Both the position numbers and the translations under genes were made by a program. Positions 37,479 through 45,860 of a stretch of DNA of 64,000 nt are shown one piece after another; position 1 is the first letter of the stretch, and every line of letters starts with the position of its first letter. The stretch comes from Chloroflexota bacterium (GTDB taxonomy: Bacteria > Chloroflexota > Anaerolineae > Anaerolineales > UBA11579), in contig VRUJ01000005.1 of NCBI GenBank assembly GCA_019456165.1, positions 1 through 64,000 of the forward strand, read 5' to 3'. A model generated the notes under the pieces. It had not been told where the DNA came from. It did no database searches and saw only the letters and a program-made list of their open reading frames with translations.

Positions 37479-38077
37479 AATCTAGTCCTTGGATCCCTTT
37501 TGTTAAAAATTTCTTTGAACTCGTAAGAGAGTAACAAATAAAATAATGAATTCCTGGAATTACACTCGGTATTCATCATATCGATCAGGCTGCAGCCTGG
37601 AACCTACTTTATTATTATGTTATTGAATGGCTGCTCAAGTTAGTTTATCTCTCTAATGTCCTAATTATAATTCATTGTATCCGCTAAAATGCCGGAAAAT
37701 AAATTAAGCCATAGGGGAATTACTCTATCCCAAGAATATCTTTGTTTCCCGCGAGAGTGAGATATTCTTCCACGCTCAAACTATTCCTCTAAACCCCCTA
37801 GTTGGTTTTATTAAATTTCTAGGCAAATCTTTTGTGGTTGGATGAATTAATTATCCTCCAACTTCAATCCTATCTCTTAAACCTGTTTTATAGGTTATTA
37901 TTGAGGGCACTTTGTAGGCATCGCCCTCTAAGTTAACCATTCTAATTACTTCCAAAATATAATGGAACAATTACAGCCTATGTGCTTTGAATTAATTCCC
38001 GTTTTTCTGATAAATATTTTTAAACTTATATAACGGAATTAATAATTTTATTTTCCTAGAGTCGCGGAGTAATCGGC
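37479..38077. other. Intergenic with one inverted repeat
   Basis: About 600 bp, AT-rich, with no gene recognised. AAGAATATCT (37732-37741) and AGATATTCTT (37760-37769) are perfect 10-nt complements around an 18-nt loop and could be a regulator site or RNA hairpin. Confidence 0.5.
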
Positions 38078-38623
38078 ATGAAAGACATGAGCATCTTTGA
38101 TTTTGTTTTTGTAATTAGCGCTGCCCTGTTTAACCTCTTAATCGCCAGTCTTTTTATAGCTCAAAAAAGAGACCGCTAAAAATTCGTCAAAATATTCGGT
38201 TATTTGTGGTTGAGTTTAGCTGTACCGCTTGTAATTGTTTTTATCAACTATATGAGCATCGGCCGAGATAAATGGGTGTTGATTGGTTTTGGTTTCGTCT
38301 TGCTGTATATGCTTGTCGAACTATTGTTGGATTATGTATTCAAGATTGAGTTCCGGGAAAAATTGATCACCCATATTCCATATATCATCCTGGAATATAT
38401 TGCGCTGTTCGCTCTAATAGGGATTTCGATTGATCTTAACCAAACTTGGGGGTGGGTTATTTCAATTTCCTTTTGGATACTTATGGCAAGTCTGATTTAC
38501 CTTTACAGAGGTGGAAAACCAAAAGAAATTCGAAAATTTGCAAGCGATGATCGAGACTGTGCATTAGGATATCTCTTGCCCATCTTGAATAACTCCTTCA
38601 ATCCCGCCGTCCACCAACTTTAA
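38078..38623 (+). pseudogene. Membrane protein interrupted by one ochre codon
   Basis: ATG 38078 starts a 33-residue stretch with a membrane helix (FVFVISAALFNLLIASLFIA) ending QKRDR, then TAA (38177-38179), and the same frame continues without break as KFVKIFGYLWLSLAVPLVIV and three to four more helices. The parts fit one four- or five-helix membrane protein of unknown family. The annotated reading after the stop would need a TTG at 38204 without a ribosome binding site. The last 20 residues overlap the convergent TetR gene and may not be native. Confidence 0.6.
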
Positions 38624-39163
38624 GAACATCTCGTTCATCTGCTCAGGGGGATAGGGCATATCATTGTCTAGCCACCACGTCAGCAGAATTCGCATGGAAC
38701 CAGCCAAGTAGGTGACAAGAATCTCCTTGGGAACAGCCAGCCTTTTTCCCGTGCTTTCTAGTTGCTCAAAATGGGCGCGTGCATGCGCTGTCAGGCCATC
38801 CCAGATCACCTGATGCACAATTTCAATTCCCCGCCCACCTATCATGGATTTGTACATGTGATGCTGTTCCTGTGTGTGCCGGAACAAAGCCAAACTAGGC
38901 AGCATCGCCCTCTCGGAATCATCATCGTAGCTGGAAGCTAAATGCGGCCCCAATTCTTCGTGCAGTTTTTCCAAATTGCTCGCCATCAAGTCATCTTTGT
39001 CCAGAAAGTGGGCATAAAAGGTCGAGCGGCCTACGTTGGCGCGGTCAATGATATTTTGCACGGTGATCTTGTCATACCCTTTTTCGAGAATCAGTGAAAT
39101 AAGCGCATCCTGTAATAGCTGCCTGGTGCGCTGGATGCGCCGGTCTACTTTTTTGTTTTCCAT
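38564..39163 (-). CDS. TetR/AcrR family repressor
   Basis: 199 residues. The N-terminal HTH reads KITVQNIIDRANVGRSTFYA, a textbook TetR recognition helix region. The C-terminal helical domain contains a Pfam-like TetR_C block ('LVTYLAGSMRILLTWWLDN'). I place the start at ATG 39163 with GGAGA 7 nt upstream; an in-frame ATG at 39214 lacks one. Divergent from the MFS gene with an operator-like palindrome between them, so it most likely represses that exporter and itself. Confidence 0.9.
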   Translation of the reverse strand: MENKKVDRRIQRTRQLLQDALISLILEKGYDKITVQNIIDRANVGRSTFYAHFLDKDDLMASNLEKLHEELGPHLASSYDDDSERAMLPSLALFRHTQEQHHMYKSMIGGRGIEIVHQVIWDGLTAHARAHFEQLESTGKRLAVPKEILVTYLAGSMRILLTWWLDNDMPYPPEQMNEMFLKLVDGGIEGVIQDGQEIS

Positions 39164-39231
39164 TTCGCATCTCCGTTTCCGTACAGTTTTTCCATTTTGT
39201 TCACTACGGAACATATTTAATGGTTTGATTA

Positions 39232-39260
39232 TTGACTTTTGGGTGTTGATTCAATACACT
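39232..39260 (+). promoter_or_regulatory. Promoter of the MFS exporter gene
   Basis: TTGACT (39232-39237), 17-nt spacer, TACACT (39255-39260). The predicted start point falls in the palindrome that follows, the usual layout for TetR repression. Confidence 0.65.
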
Positions 39261-39285
39261 GTTACCGCACAGTGTGTTCAGTAAC
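39261..39285. promoter_or_regulatory. TetR operator candidate
   Basis: Imperfect palindrome with half-sites GTTACCGCACA and TGTTCAGTAAC around GTG. An overlapping perfect repeat CACTGT-N6-ACAGTG covers 39257-39274. It lies directly after the -10 box of the MFS promoter and between the divergent TetR and MFS genes. Confidence 0.65.
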
Positions 39286-39334
39286 ATACATATTATACAC
39301 TTTAACAAATAGAAGTCAAACGAAGGAGAACAAA

Positions 39335-40717
39335 ATGTCACATTCAACAGTTACAACCTCCAGTTCGAATAATAATGGTATCCACTCGATGCTGGAGATG
39401 CTCAAAGGACGCAATTTCCGGCTGCTATGGATTGGCGAAGCTATCTCGCTGCTGGGCGATCAATTCACCCTGATAGCGCTTCCCTGGCTGGTACTGCAAT
39501 TGACCGGCGACGCTTTGGCTATGGGCGCTGTGCTGGCGTTAGCGGGTATCCCACGCGCCATGTTCATGCTGGTCGGCGGCGCGATGACCGACCGTTTCTC
39601 GCCGCGGGCAGTCATGCTTTCTTCCAACATCTTTCGCATGGTTTTCGTGGCCACTTTTGCGGTTCTGCTCCTGTTTGGAACTGTCCAAATGTGGATGGTA
39701 TACATCTTTGCACTGGTCTTTGGGACTGCAGATGCATTTTTCTTCCCGGCTCAAGGGACGATTGTGCCGCAGCTTGTATCCAAAGAACGCTTGCAGACTG
39801 GGAACGCCATTATTCAGGGGACCGCGCGGTTGAGTATGTTCGCAGGCCCAATACTGGCTGGTGTCTTGATTGCCTTGCTGGCCGGGAGCGGTTCGCAAGT
39901 TGCTATCGCCGGAGAGACAGTTCCGGACCTGCGCGGTATCGGCATCGCTTTCGGTTTCGATGCCTTCACCTTCCTATTTTCAGCCATTACATTGTGGATG
40001 ATGACTCTAGGCAAGCCAGAGCGCGAGATACCGGAAGCAACTCGAAAAGAGAGTGTCTTGGGGTCCATCTGGGAAGGGTTGGTCATAGTGTGGAATGATG
40101 CGCCGCTGAGGGTATTCTTTGCTATCGTCGTCGCCGTACATCTCTTTGCAACTGGGCCAGTGATCGTCGGCATTCCCGTGCTGGCCGATATGCGTTTCTC
40201 TGAAGGCGCAGCCGCGTTCGGGGTTGTTATTTCTGCTTTTGGCGGGGGGAATTTCCTGGGAATTCTGTTGGCGGGTGTGCTGCCAAAACCTGCACCACAA
40301 CGATTGGGAACAGTGTTGCTGCTCGTTGTCAGCATCATTGGGGTTGGGCTGGCAGCGCTTGGTTTTGCTACCTCAACGGCTATTGCCGCTCTGACTGCAC
40401 TCATCATCGGCATTGCTGAAGGGTATATCCTGATCATGTTTACGACCTGGTTACAAGACCGCACTCCCCAGCGCATGTTGGGGCGCATGATGAGCCTGTT
40501 GACATTTGCAGCAATTGGCCTGATTCCCATTTCGACGGCATTATCTGGGGTTCTGATCGAACTGAACACCACGGGGTTGTTCGTGGGCGCGGGGGCGCTG
40601 CTGGTTTTAACTGTTATCATTGCCGCTCACAACCCTGAAGTCCGGACAATGGGTGTGGGCTTGCCAGTGGAGAACCAGACTCGAGTCAAAAAGTCGTTGT
40701 GGGGGCAGTTTCATTAA
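39335..40717 (+). CDS. MFS transporter (drug/metabolite exporter type)
   Basis: 460 residues from ATG 39335, which has GAAGGAG 7 nt upstream; the frame is open to 39239 but that includes the promoter. About 12 membrane helices. The loop 2-3 motif GGAMTDRFSPRAVML matches the MFS signature (Gly-x-x-x-Asp-Arg) and ALVFGTADAFFFPAQGTIVPQLV is typical of the MFS_3/'enterobactin exporter-like' group. A long central loop separates the two halves. Controlled by the divergent TetR protein. The ferredoxin gene begins inside its 3' end. Confidence 0.88.
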   Translation: MSHSTVTTSSSNNNGIHSMLEMLKGRNFRLLWIGEAISLLGDQFTLIALPWLVLQLTGDALAMGAVLALAGIPRAMFMLVGGAMTDRFSPRAVMLSSNIFRMVFVATFAVLLLFGTVQMWMVYIFALVFGTADAFFFPAQGTIVPQLVSKERLQTGNAIIQGTARLSMFAGPILAGVLIALLAGSGSQVAIAGETVPDLRGIGIAFGFDAFTFLFSAITLWMMTLGKPEREIPEATRKESVLGSIWEGLVIVWNDAPLRVFFAIVVAVHLFATGPVIVGIPVLADMRFSEGAAAFGVVISAFGGGNFLGILLAGVLPKPAPQRLGTVLLLVVSIIGVGLAALGFATSTAIAALTALIIGIAEGYILIMFTTWLQDRTPQRMLGRMMSLLTFAAIGLIPISTALSGVLIELNTTGLFVGAGALLVLTVIIAAHNPEVRTMGVGLPVENQTRVKKSLWGQFH

Positions 40718-40992
40718 CCATAGCCGTAAATCCGGATAATTGCATGGAATGCGGCGCTTGCCAAATGAACTGCCCTTTCGGCGCTATCCAGGTTGATAGC
40801 GGTGTGGGCTGCGCCCAGGCCATTATCGCGGCTGCGCTTAGAAGAGGCACACTGATAGAACGGCAACCCATCGCGGCAACAGCCCCAGCGCCCACTTGTG
40901 GGACAGTTGAGACTTCAGCTGTAGCTGCTCCAGCATGCGGAGAGTCCGTCCCGGTAGAATCCCCCAATCCCCCAATTGCAACGCGTGGTTAA
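40699..40992 (+). CDS. Small 4Fe-4S ferredoxin-like protein resembling the C-terminal half of HgcB
   Basis: 97 residues from GTG 40699, overlapping the MFS stop by 19 nt. One cluster motif: Cys15-x2-Cys18-x2-Cys21-x3-Cys25-Pro (CMECGACQMNCPFGAI). The following VDSGVGCAQAII, with Cys38, is from memory characteristic of HgcB-type ferredoxins (mercury methylation partner), which normally carry two such motifs and a C-terminal Cys pair. Here the first motif is missing and the tail has two separated cysteines (TCGT, ACGE). No hgcA is in the window. Role unknown; coupling to the exporter suggests a metal or redox link. Confidence 0.65.
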   Translation: MGAVSLTIAVNPDNCMECGACQMNCPFGAIQVDSGVGCAQAIIAAALRRGTLIERQPIAATAPAPTCGTVETSAVAAPACGESVPVESPNPPIATRG

Positions 40993-41248
40993 TTCTGTAG
41001 AAGAGAAAATAACCCAATCTGTTTTCAGGCAATAACTTATTAACGAGGCTCTTTTTGCGGAATTTGGTTTCCCAAAATGAGCCTTTTGCATATATAATCA
41101 ACAATAAGAAATCATTTATTGAAGGTTTTGGCAATGATGGGAACCCTAAAGGGAAATTGACATCCATGTAATCCCAATAAGTAAACCGGTGGAAAAAGCA
41201 ATAAATAATAAAGAAGTGGTCGAAAAGGCTTATGACCTGGAGGAAAAT

Positions 41249-42070
41249 ATGCGGGATTTTATTGAGGAAGTGTTAAAGGATTATTCTGAATACGAAAAGC
41301 TTGCAGAAGGTGGACAAAAAGTGGTTTATCGAGCGACTCATCCAGAATATGGTGTGGTAGCTTTAAAGTTAGGGGAAGTTGATTCTGGTGTTAGGCAAGA
41401 GCGAATTCGTAGAGAAGTTGTAGTTCTTAGGGATTTAGACTCAGACTATTACCCTAAATTATTAGACGCCACTTTTGTAAATGGCTATTTTATTATTATT
41501 GAGGAATATGTCGATGCATTGCCATTATCCGAATATCTAACCGAGTATGAAAACCCAATTAAGGCATTAAAATTAATTCGAGATATTACTTTAGGTCTGT
41601 CTGAAATTTGGAAATTGAAAATAGTTCACCGTGACATTAAACCACAAAACATCTTGGTTTCGGAGTCTGGTCAAGTAAAGATTATTGATCTTGGTGTAGC
41701 AAAGTTACTAAATATGAGGACAATAACAGATGCCATGGGCGCCCCAAAAACCGATACTTATGCAGCACCTGAACAACTTCGTTATGATAAAAATCTGAAT
41801 GAGTTGAGAACAGATCAATTTCCATTGGGAATTATCTTGGTTCAATTACTATATAATGGCGTTCATCCTTATTCACCAGATTTAACAAATATTGGAGAAT
41901 CTATCCCACACAATATTGTTGCAGGCGAGTGGTCTAAAGAACCATTGAATGCTTATCCATGTATTAAGAAGATTGCAAATAGATTACTCGGAAATCAACC
42001 ATATATGAGATTTCCTAATTTTGAAAGTTTATTTTCGGATATTAATAATTGTATAGAGGAATTAGAATGA
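41249..42070 (+). CDS. Serine/threonine protein kinase (Hanks type)
   Basis: 273 residues from ATG 41249, where GGAGG is 5 nt upstream; a GTG at 41189 is in frame but has no ribosome binding site. All catalytic elements are present: Gly-loop AEGGQKVVYRAT, VALK lysine, VHRDIKPQNILV catalytic loop, IIDLG in place of DFG, and YAAPEQL. No membrane segment and no PASTA or sensor domain, so a bare cytoplasmic kinase. It overlaps the next gene by 4 nt (ATGA) and starts an AT-rich three-gene operon ending in a nuclease-like gene. This does not look like a growth-control PknB operon. Confidence 0.9.
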   Translation: MRDFIEEVLKDYSEYEKLAEGGQKVVYRATHPEYGVVALKLGEVDSGVRQERIRREVVVLRDLDSDYYPKLLDATFVNGYFIIIEEYVDALPLSEYLTEYENPIKALKLIRDITLGLSEIWKLKIVHRDIKPQNILVSESGQVKIIDLGVAKLLNMRTITDAMGAPKTDTYAAPEQLRYDKNLNELRTDQFPLGIILVQLLYNGVHPYSPDLTNIGESIPHNIVAGEWSKEPLNAYPCIKKIANRLLGNQPYMRFPNFESLFSDINNCIEELE

Positions 42071-43257
42071 TAGAAATTTACCATCAGCTTGGTTGGAGAT
42101 TTCAATGGAATTTTCAGAGTCACAAAGATGATGGGGTTGGAGACGGTTTTATTTTAGGCCCGCGCTATATGGCCATGGAAAATGTGGTTGATCTCGATCT
42201 TGAAATAAAACAAAAGTCTGTTTTTGACCCCCAATTTTTTATTCCAGGTTTTCCCAAAGGCAAATTGAAAAGTTATGGCTTTTTTCCAGAAATTTTCTCT
42301 GATGGATTTTCTACGGATGATTTTTCTGGAGATATTGCAAATGAGGCAGCAAGAAATTGTGTTAGGTTCCAACTTGAACAAGACTTTAAATATATTATTA
42401 TTCCCTCAAGATATTATCCTGGAAATCCTGAAAAGTATATAGAAATGCAGGAAAAACTATTTATTAATCCTTTCTTACAAGAATTATCGGAAACAAATTC
42501 ATCAAAAGAAGTATTTCTTCAATTGTTGTTGGATGAAGGTGTGGTAAAAGATGAGGAATATTCGGCAAAGATATTAAATTGGGTTACTTCAATTCCCAAA
42601 ATAGATGGGATTTACTTGATTACTGAATTTAAAAGAAGATCTAAACAAATTAAGGATATAGATTTTCTTTTAGCACTGCTACATTTTATTCACGCTCTTA
42701 CTGATATAAATAATAAAGCTCTTATTATTGGTTATGTAAATATTGAATTGCTATTATTGAGTTTGGCAAACCCTACAGTAGTAACTTTAGGCAGCTATGA
42801 AAATCTAAGAATGTTTGATATTAGAAAGTTTGAAGAAAGTTCAGATCAAGCAATCTATTCTCAACCAACTCCTAGAATATACATGTCTAGCCTTTTGCAA
42901 ATGATGGATTCTCGGTACATAGAAGTAATAAAGGAAAGTCAATCCAAAAAGAATCTTCTTTTTGACGAAAATCATTATCAGGCTGAAATGTTTGAACCTG
43001 AATTTAATTGGAATTTTAATAAGGCACAATTATATAAACACTATTTCTTATCTATGACAAATCAGGTTAGGGAATTGTCTGCACTAACTGGTATAGCAAG
43101 GTACAATTATTTTGTTGATATGGTAAATAATGCAATATCAAATTATGAATATTTAGAAGAAAAAGGGATAATTTTTGACACAAATAGTGATAGCACTCAT
43201 TTAACAGCTTGGCTAACTGCAGCAAATAAGTTTGCGATTTATCAAGGCTGGAGGTAA
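42067..43257 (+). CDS. Unknown 396-residue protein of the kinase operon
   Basis: No recognised family. Alternating hydrophobic strands and helices with KYIIIPSRYY, DGIYLITEF, KALIIGYVNIELLLLSLANP and PTVVTLGSYENLRMFD suggest an alpha/beta barrel-like fold, and the DPQFFIPGFP and YSQPTPRIYMSSLLQ motifs look conserved-type. No signal peptide, no membrane helix, almost no cysteine. Start overlaps the kinase stop by 4 nt and the nuclease-like gene follows after 6 nt, so the three products are likely made in fixed ratio. It may be the kinase target or the sensor/effector platform. Confidence 0.7.
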   Translation: MIEIYHQLGWRFQWNFQSHKDDGVGDGFILGPRYMAMENVVDLDLEIKQKSVFDPQFFIPGFPKGKLKSYGFFPEIFSDGFSTDDFSGDIANEAARNCVRFQLEQDFKYIIIPSRYYPGNPEKYIEMQEKLFINPFLQELSETNSSKEVFLQLLLDEGVVKDEEYSAKILNWVTSIPKIDGIYLITEFKRRSKQIKDIDFLLALLHFIHALTDINNKALIIGYVNIELLLLSLANPTVVTLGSYENLRMFDIRKFEESSDQAIYSQPTPRIYMSSLLQMMDSRYIEVIKESQSKKNLLFDENHYQAEMFEPEFNWNFNKAQLYKHYFLSMTNQVRELSALTGIARYNYFVDMVNNAISNYEYLEEKGIIFDTNSDSTHLTAWLTAANKFAIYQGWR

Positions 43258-43263
43258 TTTCTT

Positions 43264-43731
43264 TTGGTATTTAGATATGAATCTGATTTAGTGAACACAG
43301 TTTTGATGAGTCCTGATTTTTGGATGAAATTTAAATCTGGAATTTATTCCTCAAAGTACAAGGTTGAAGTTTCAGGTTTATTTGGTATCCCGGACCTAGT
43401 GGTAATTCAAAATGTTTCTAATGTATATTTCAGAAGTATTGCCTTCGAAATGAAATTAACAAATTGGAGAAGAGCTTTGATTCAGGCATTTCGTTATCGG
43501 GCCTTTGCTGAAAGGTCTATTGTAGTAATTGATAACTCAAATGTTGAATCAGCAAAAAAGAACATTTCTCGATTTATTAAATCAAATATCGGTTTAATTA
43601 GTATTGACATTAATGGCAAAGTATTGATCCATTATTTTCCTGAAAAAAAAACTCCTTATTCTACTCCTTTGAAAAATAAGTTTGAAGAACTATACACAGA
43701 ATTTGAACCCATAGAAATGATAAAATTTTAA
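43264..43731 (+). CDS. PD-(D/E)XK nuclease-like protein
   Basis: 155 residues from TTG 43264, with GGAGGT 9 nt upstream. The active-site pattern is clear: Glu35 (VEVSG), Asp44 in GIPDLVVI, Glu62-Met-Lys64 in AFEMKLTNW, and Gln74 and Tyr78 in ALIQAFRYRAF, in the order and spacing of restriction-type PD-(D/E)XK enzymes. Small, single-domain, with no DNA-recognition domain, so specificity must come from a partner. Last gene of the kinase operon; strongly AT-rich codon usage compared with the flanking SDR and MFS genes. Confidence 0.72.
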   Translation: MVFRYESDLVNTVLMSPDFWMKFKSGIYSSKYKVEVSGLFGIPDLVVIQNVSNVYFRSIAFEMKLTNWRRALIQAFRYRAFAERSIVVIDNSNVESAKKNISRFIKSNIGLISIDINGKVLIHYFPEKKTPYSTPLKNKFEELYTEFEPIEMIKF

Positions 43732-44019
43732 TTTAATATTATCTTTCCAAACTATATTTAGTTTTTGCCTGATATTCAATCTCCCACCTCAAAGTTACAA
43801 ACATTAAGATATGTTTGTTAGAAAACGTAATATTTGTACTAAATGAAAATCAGTAATATTTAGTATATAAACCAAGGGGGATGAAAGCTCACATCCTTAA
43901 TTAGTAATTATTATTCTTCACTTTTAATAAGGATTCCTCAAATTCGATTGTAATATTAGGTAATTAACCCTGATCGGCGAGGTCGGGAGTTCGTTTAGTT
44001 TCGACTGTTCGAATTGCAT
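43732..44019. other. Intergenic, with tRNA-Pro-like fragment
   Basis: AT-rich, no gene. Bases 43974-43994 (TCGGCGAGGTCGGGAGTTCG and one more) match the anticodon-stem/variable/T-arm part of the tRNA-Pro at 25605 at about 17 of 21 positions. The rest of a tRNA is absent. It is the boundary between AT-rich accessory DNA and the housekeeping-like right side. Confidence 0.4.
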
Positions 44020-44802
44020 CTAAAACTGCACCGGACTGCCCACAAGCTGGCCGCCATCCAACACGAAGTTCGCGCCAGTGGTGAAGGCTGAAGCTTCCGA
44101 GGCCAAATAAAGCGCCGCTCCAGATATTTCTTCCGGCTCAGCCATACGTCTTTGAGGAATGGTCTTCACAACGGCATCATTAATCTGGGGGTTATCCCAA
44201 ATTGCCTGGCTAAAGCGGGTTTTCACAAAGCCAGGTGAGATCGCGTTGACCTGTATATTTTCAGTTCCCAACTCTGAGGCCAGCACCTTGGTGAGCATCA
44301 GCACCCCCGCCTTGCTCACGCAGTAGACACCCATACCGGCCGCGGGCCTATCTCCAGCGACTGAGGCCATATTGATGATCTTGCCTCCACCTCGCGCGCG
44401 CATACTCTTCACACTCGCCTTGGCTACTCGGAAGTAACCTACCAAGTTTACATCTAAAATCTTCGCCCACTGGCCTTCGTCCGCCGTCAGGATAGGCCCG
44501 AAGTGGGGGTTAGTGCCCGCATTGTTGACCAGGATATCCACGCCGCTGTAAGCCTCAGTAACTTGATCCAACAAATTATCCACCGCATCCTGGTCGCCGG
44601 TGTGGGCAGCGATAGGCAGCGCATCTCCACCTGCGGCTTTGATCTTTTCGGCGACAGCATCCAGACCTGCTTGTTTGCGGCTGGCCAATACCACTTTCGC
44701 TCCTGCCCCTGCAAAGGTTTCGGCGATAGCCTGCCCAATGCCGCGTGAAGCCCCTGTAATCAGTGCAACTTTACCATCCAAGTTAAAATTCGGTGTTGTC
44801 AT
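44020..44802 (-). CDS. Short-chain dehydrogenase/reductase
   Basis: 260 residues, classical SDR. NAD(P) motif [27 protein letters not shown] (about residues 16-42), NNAG, catalytic Ser in NMASVAG, Tyr/Lys in YCVSKAG, and C-terminal FVLDGGQL. Relatives are 3-oxoacyl-ACP reductases and dehydrogenases acting on alcohols, including acyl-CoA intermediates; the substrate is not evident. GGAGG lies 7 nt before the ATG. Monocistronic. Confidence 0.9.
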   Translation of the reverse strand: MTTPNFNLDGKVALITGASRGIGQAIAETFAGAGAKVVLASRKQAGLDAVAEKIKAAGGDALPIAAHTGDQDAVDNLLDQVTEAYSGVDILVNNAGTNPHFGPILTADEGQWAKILDVNLVGYFRVAKASVKSMRARGGGKIINMASVAGDRPAAGMGVYCVSKAGVLMLTKVLASELGTENIQVNAISPGFVKTRFSQAIWDNPQINDAVVKTIPQRRMAEPEEISGAALYLASEASAFTTGANFVLDGGQLVGSPVQF

Positions 44803-45056
44803 ATTTTCTCCTCCAGAGATTGTAATAATATTGGGACTACATTGATGATTTATAAGAGCGAGTATACCGTAAAAAAAATCTTAACCAACACTATTGCTTT
44901 AATCCATCCTGATCTTGCCTGCAATACTTTGAGGTCTCAAAGCAACAGGGTTAACATTCTCCCCCATACACTCTAAATTATCCCTTGCCTTACCTGCCAC
45001 TTCATGCCATAATCAGAGCCTGCAACCAATGCTGCAAATATAAACGGAGTCTAATA

Positions 45057-45266
45057 ATGCCCGCGAAAAACCCGCGATGTCTTTACTGTGAACGCGAAAG
45101 CCAAGAAGTTCCGCTCATAAAGTTACAATACCAGGAAGAAGAATATTGGATCTGTCCCCAGCATCTACCCATTCTGATCCACAAACCATCACAGCTTGCA
45201 GATAAACTTCAGGGAGCGGAGCGATTTGCCCCAGGCAGTCATCCCGATCCAGAACAGGATGTGTAA
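45057..45266 (+). CDS. Small zinc-ribbon-like protein
   Basis: 69 residues. CLYCERE and WICPQHLPILIH provide two Cys and a Cys/His pair spaced like a small zinc-binding knuckle. ATG 45057 chosen, with CGGAG 8 nt upstream; the frame extends to 44985 without support. Found widely as small uncharacterised proteins in this lineage in my impression; function unknown. Confidence 0.65.
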   Translation: MPAKNPRCLYCERESQEVPLIKLQYQEEEYWICPQHLPILIHKPSQLADKLQGAERFAPGSHPDPEQDV

Positions 45267-45384
45267 GAAGGCGGGGAGATCACTGCTCATTATTTATCAA
45301 TTTAGCTAGCACATTCTCTTCAAAAACCAATTATAATAAGATAAGATTTTATACGGGTTGAAAGGCGATTCGCAGGAGACTAAG

Positions 45385-45747
45385 ATGTCAGAGAGTGAAA
45401 CCAATAATGATAAAAGAAGGGACAAAAGGTTTATTGTCCTTGAGTTAGAAGTTTATAGACAAGATACTGGAGACCGATTCGGAAAAATAATCAACCTCTC
45501 CCAGAGTGGAATGTTAATCATGCGTGAAACACCTCTGCTAAACGAATCCCTTATCTCAATCACAATTCCTCTAAACAAAGACATTGACAACCAAATCGAA
45601 TTTGATGCGGATGTAAAGATTGTTTGGGCCCGGCAGAATGAAATCTCCGGCTTTCACAGTTTTGGGCTCGAATTTGTAAACCAAAACCCTGAACAAAGGG
45701 ATTTCATTAATAAAATGATCGATGTTTTCGGTTCGGAAGAAACATAA
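45385..45747 (+). CDS. PilZ-domain protein (cyclic-di-GMP receptor)
   Basis: 120 residues. The c-di-GMP-binding signature is KRRDKRF (RxxxR) followed by NLSQSGM (D/NxSxxG), then the beta-barrel with VKIVWARQNE and FGLEFV. Start at ATG 45385 because AGGAG sits 7 nt upstream. No attached output domain, so it would act by protein-protein contact, for example on motility or polysaccharide secretion. No cyclase in this window. Confidence 0.85.
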   Translation: MSESETNNDKRRDKRFIVLELEVYRQDTGDRFGKIINLSQSGMLIMRETPLLNESLISITIPLNKDIDNQIEFDADVKIVWARQNEISGFHSFGLEFVNQNPEQRDFINKMIDVFGSEET

Positions 45748-45860
45748 AACACCAGGAAATCCGGCAAACTCTTGTGGATGCAGCCGAATCCCTTTATATC
45801 TCCATTGCTAAAACCATTTTCGGCCGTCCAAGTAAATGATGCAATCTAGAGAAACATAAA

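Noticed and set aside
11562-38623. Codon reassignment or pyrrolysine as the reason for in-frame TAG codons
   Set aside because: Normal genes here end in TAG (for example at 1200, 15753 and 59371), one interrupted gene has TAA instead, and no pyl genes are in the window.
39814-40620. 268-codon open frame on the minus strand inside the MFS gene
   Set aside because: Antisense shadow of a clearly coding transporter; no domain, no ribosome binding site, biased composition from codon complement.
41189-42070. Kinase operon as a PknB/PrkC-type growth regulator
   Set aside because: No membrane helix, no PASTA repeats, no phosphatase or cell-division genes beside it; neighbours are an unknown protein and a nuclease-like protein.
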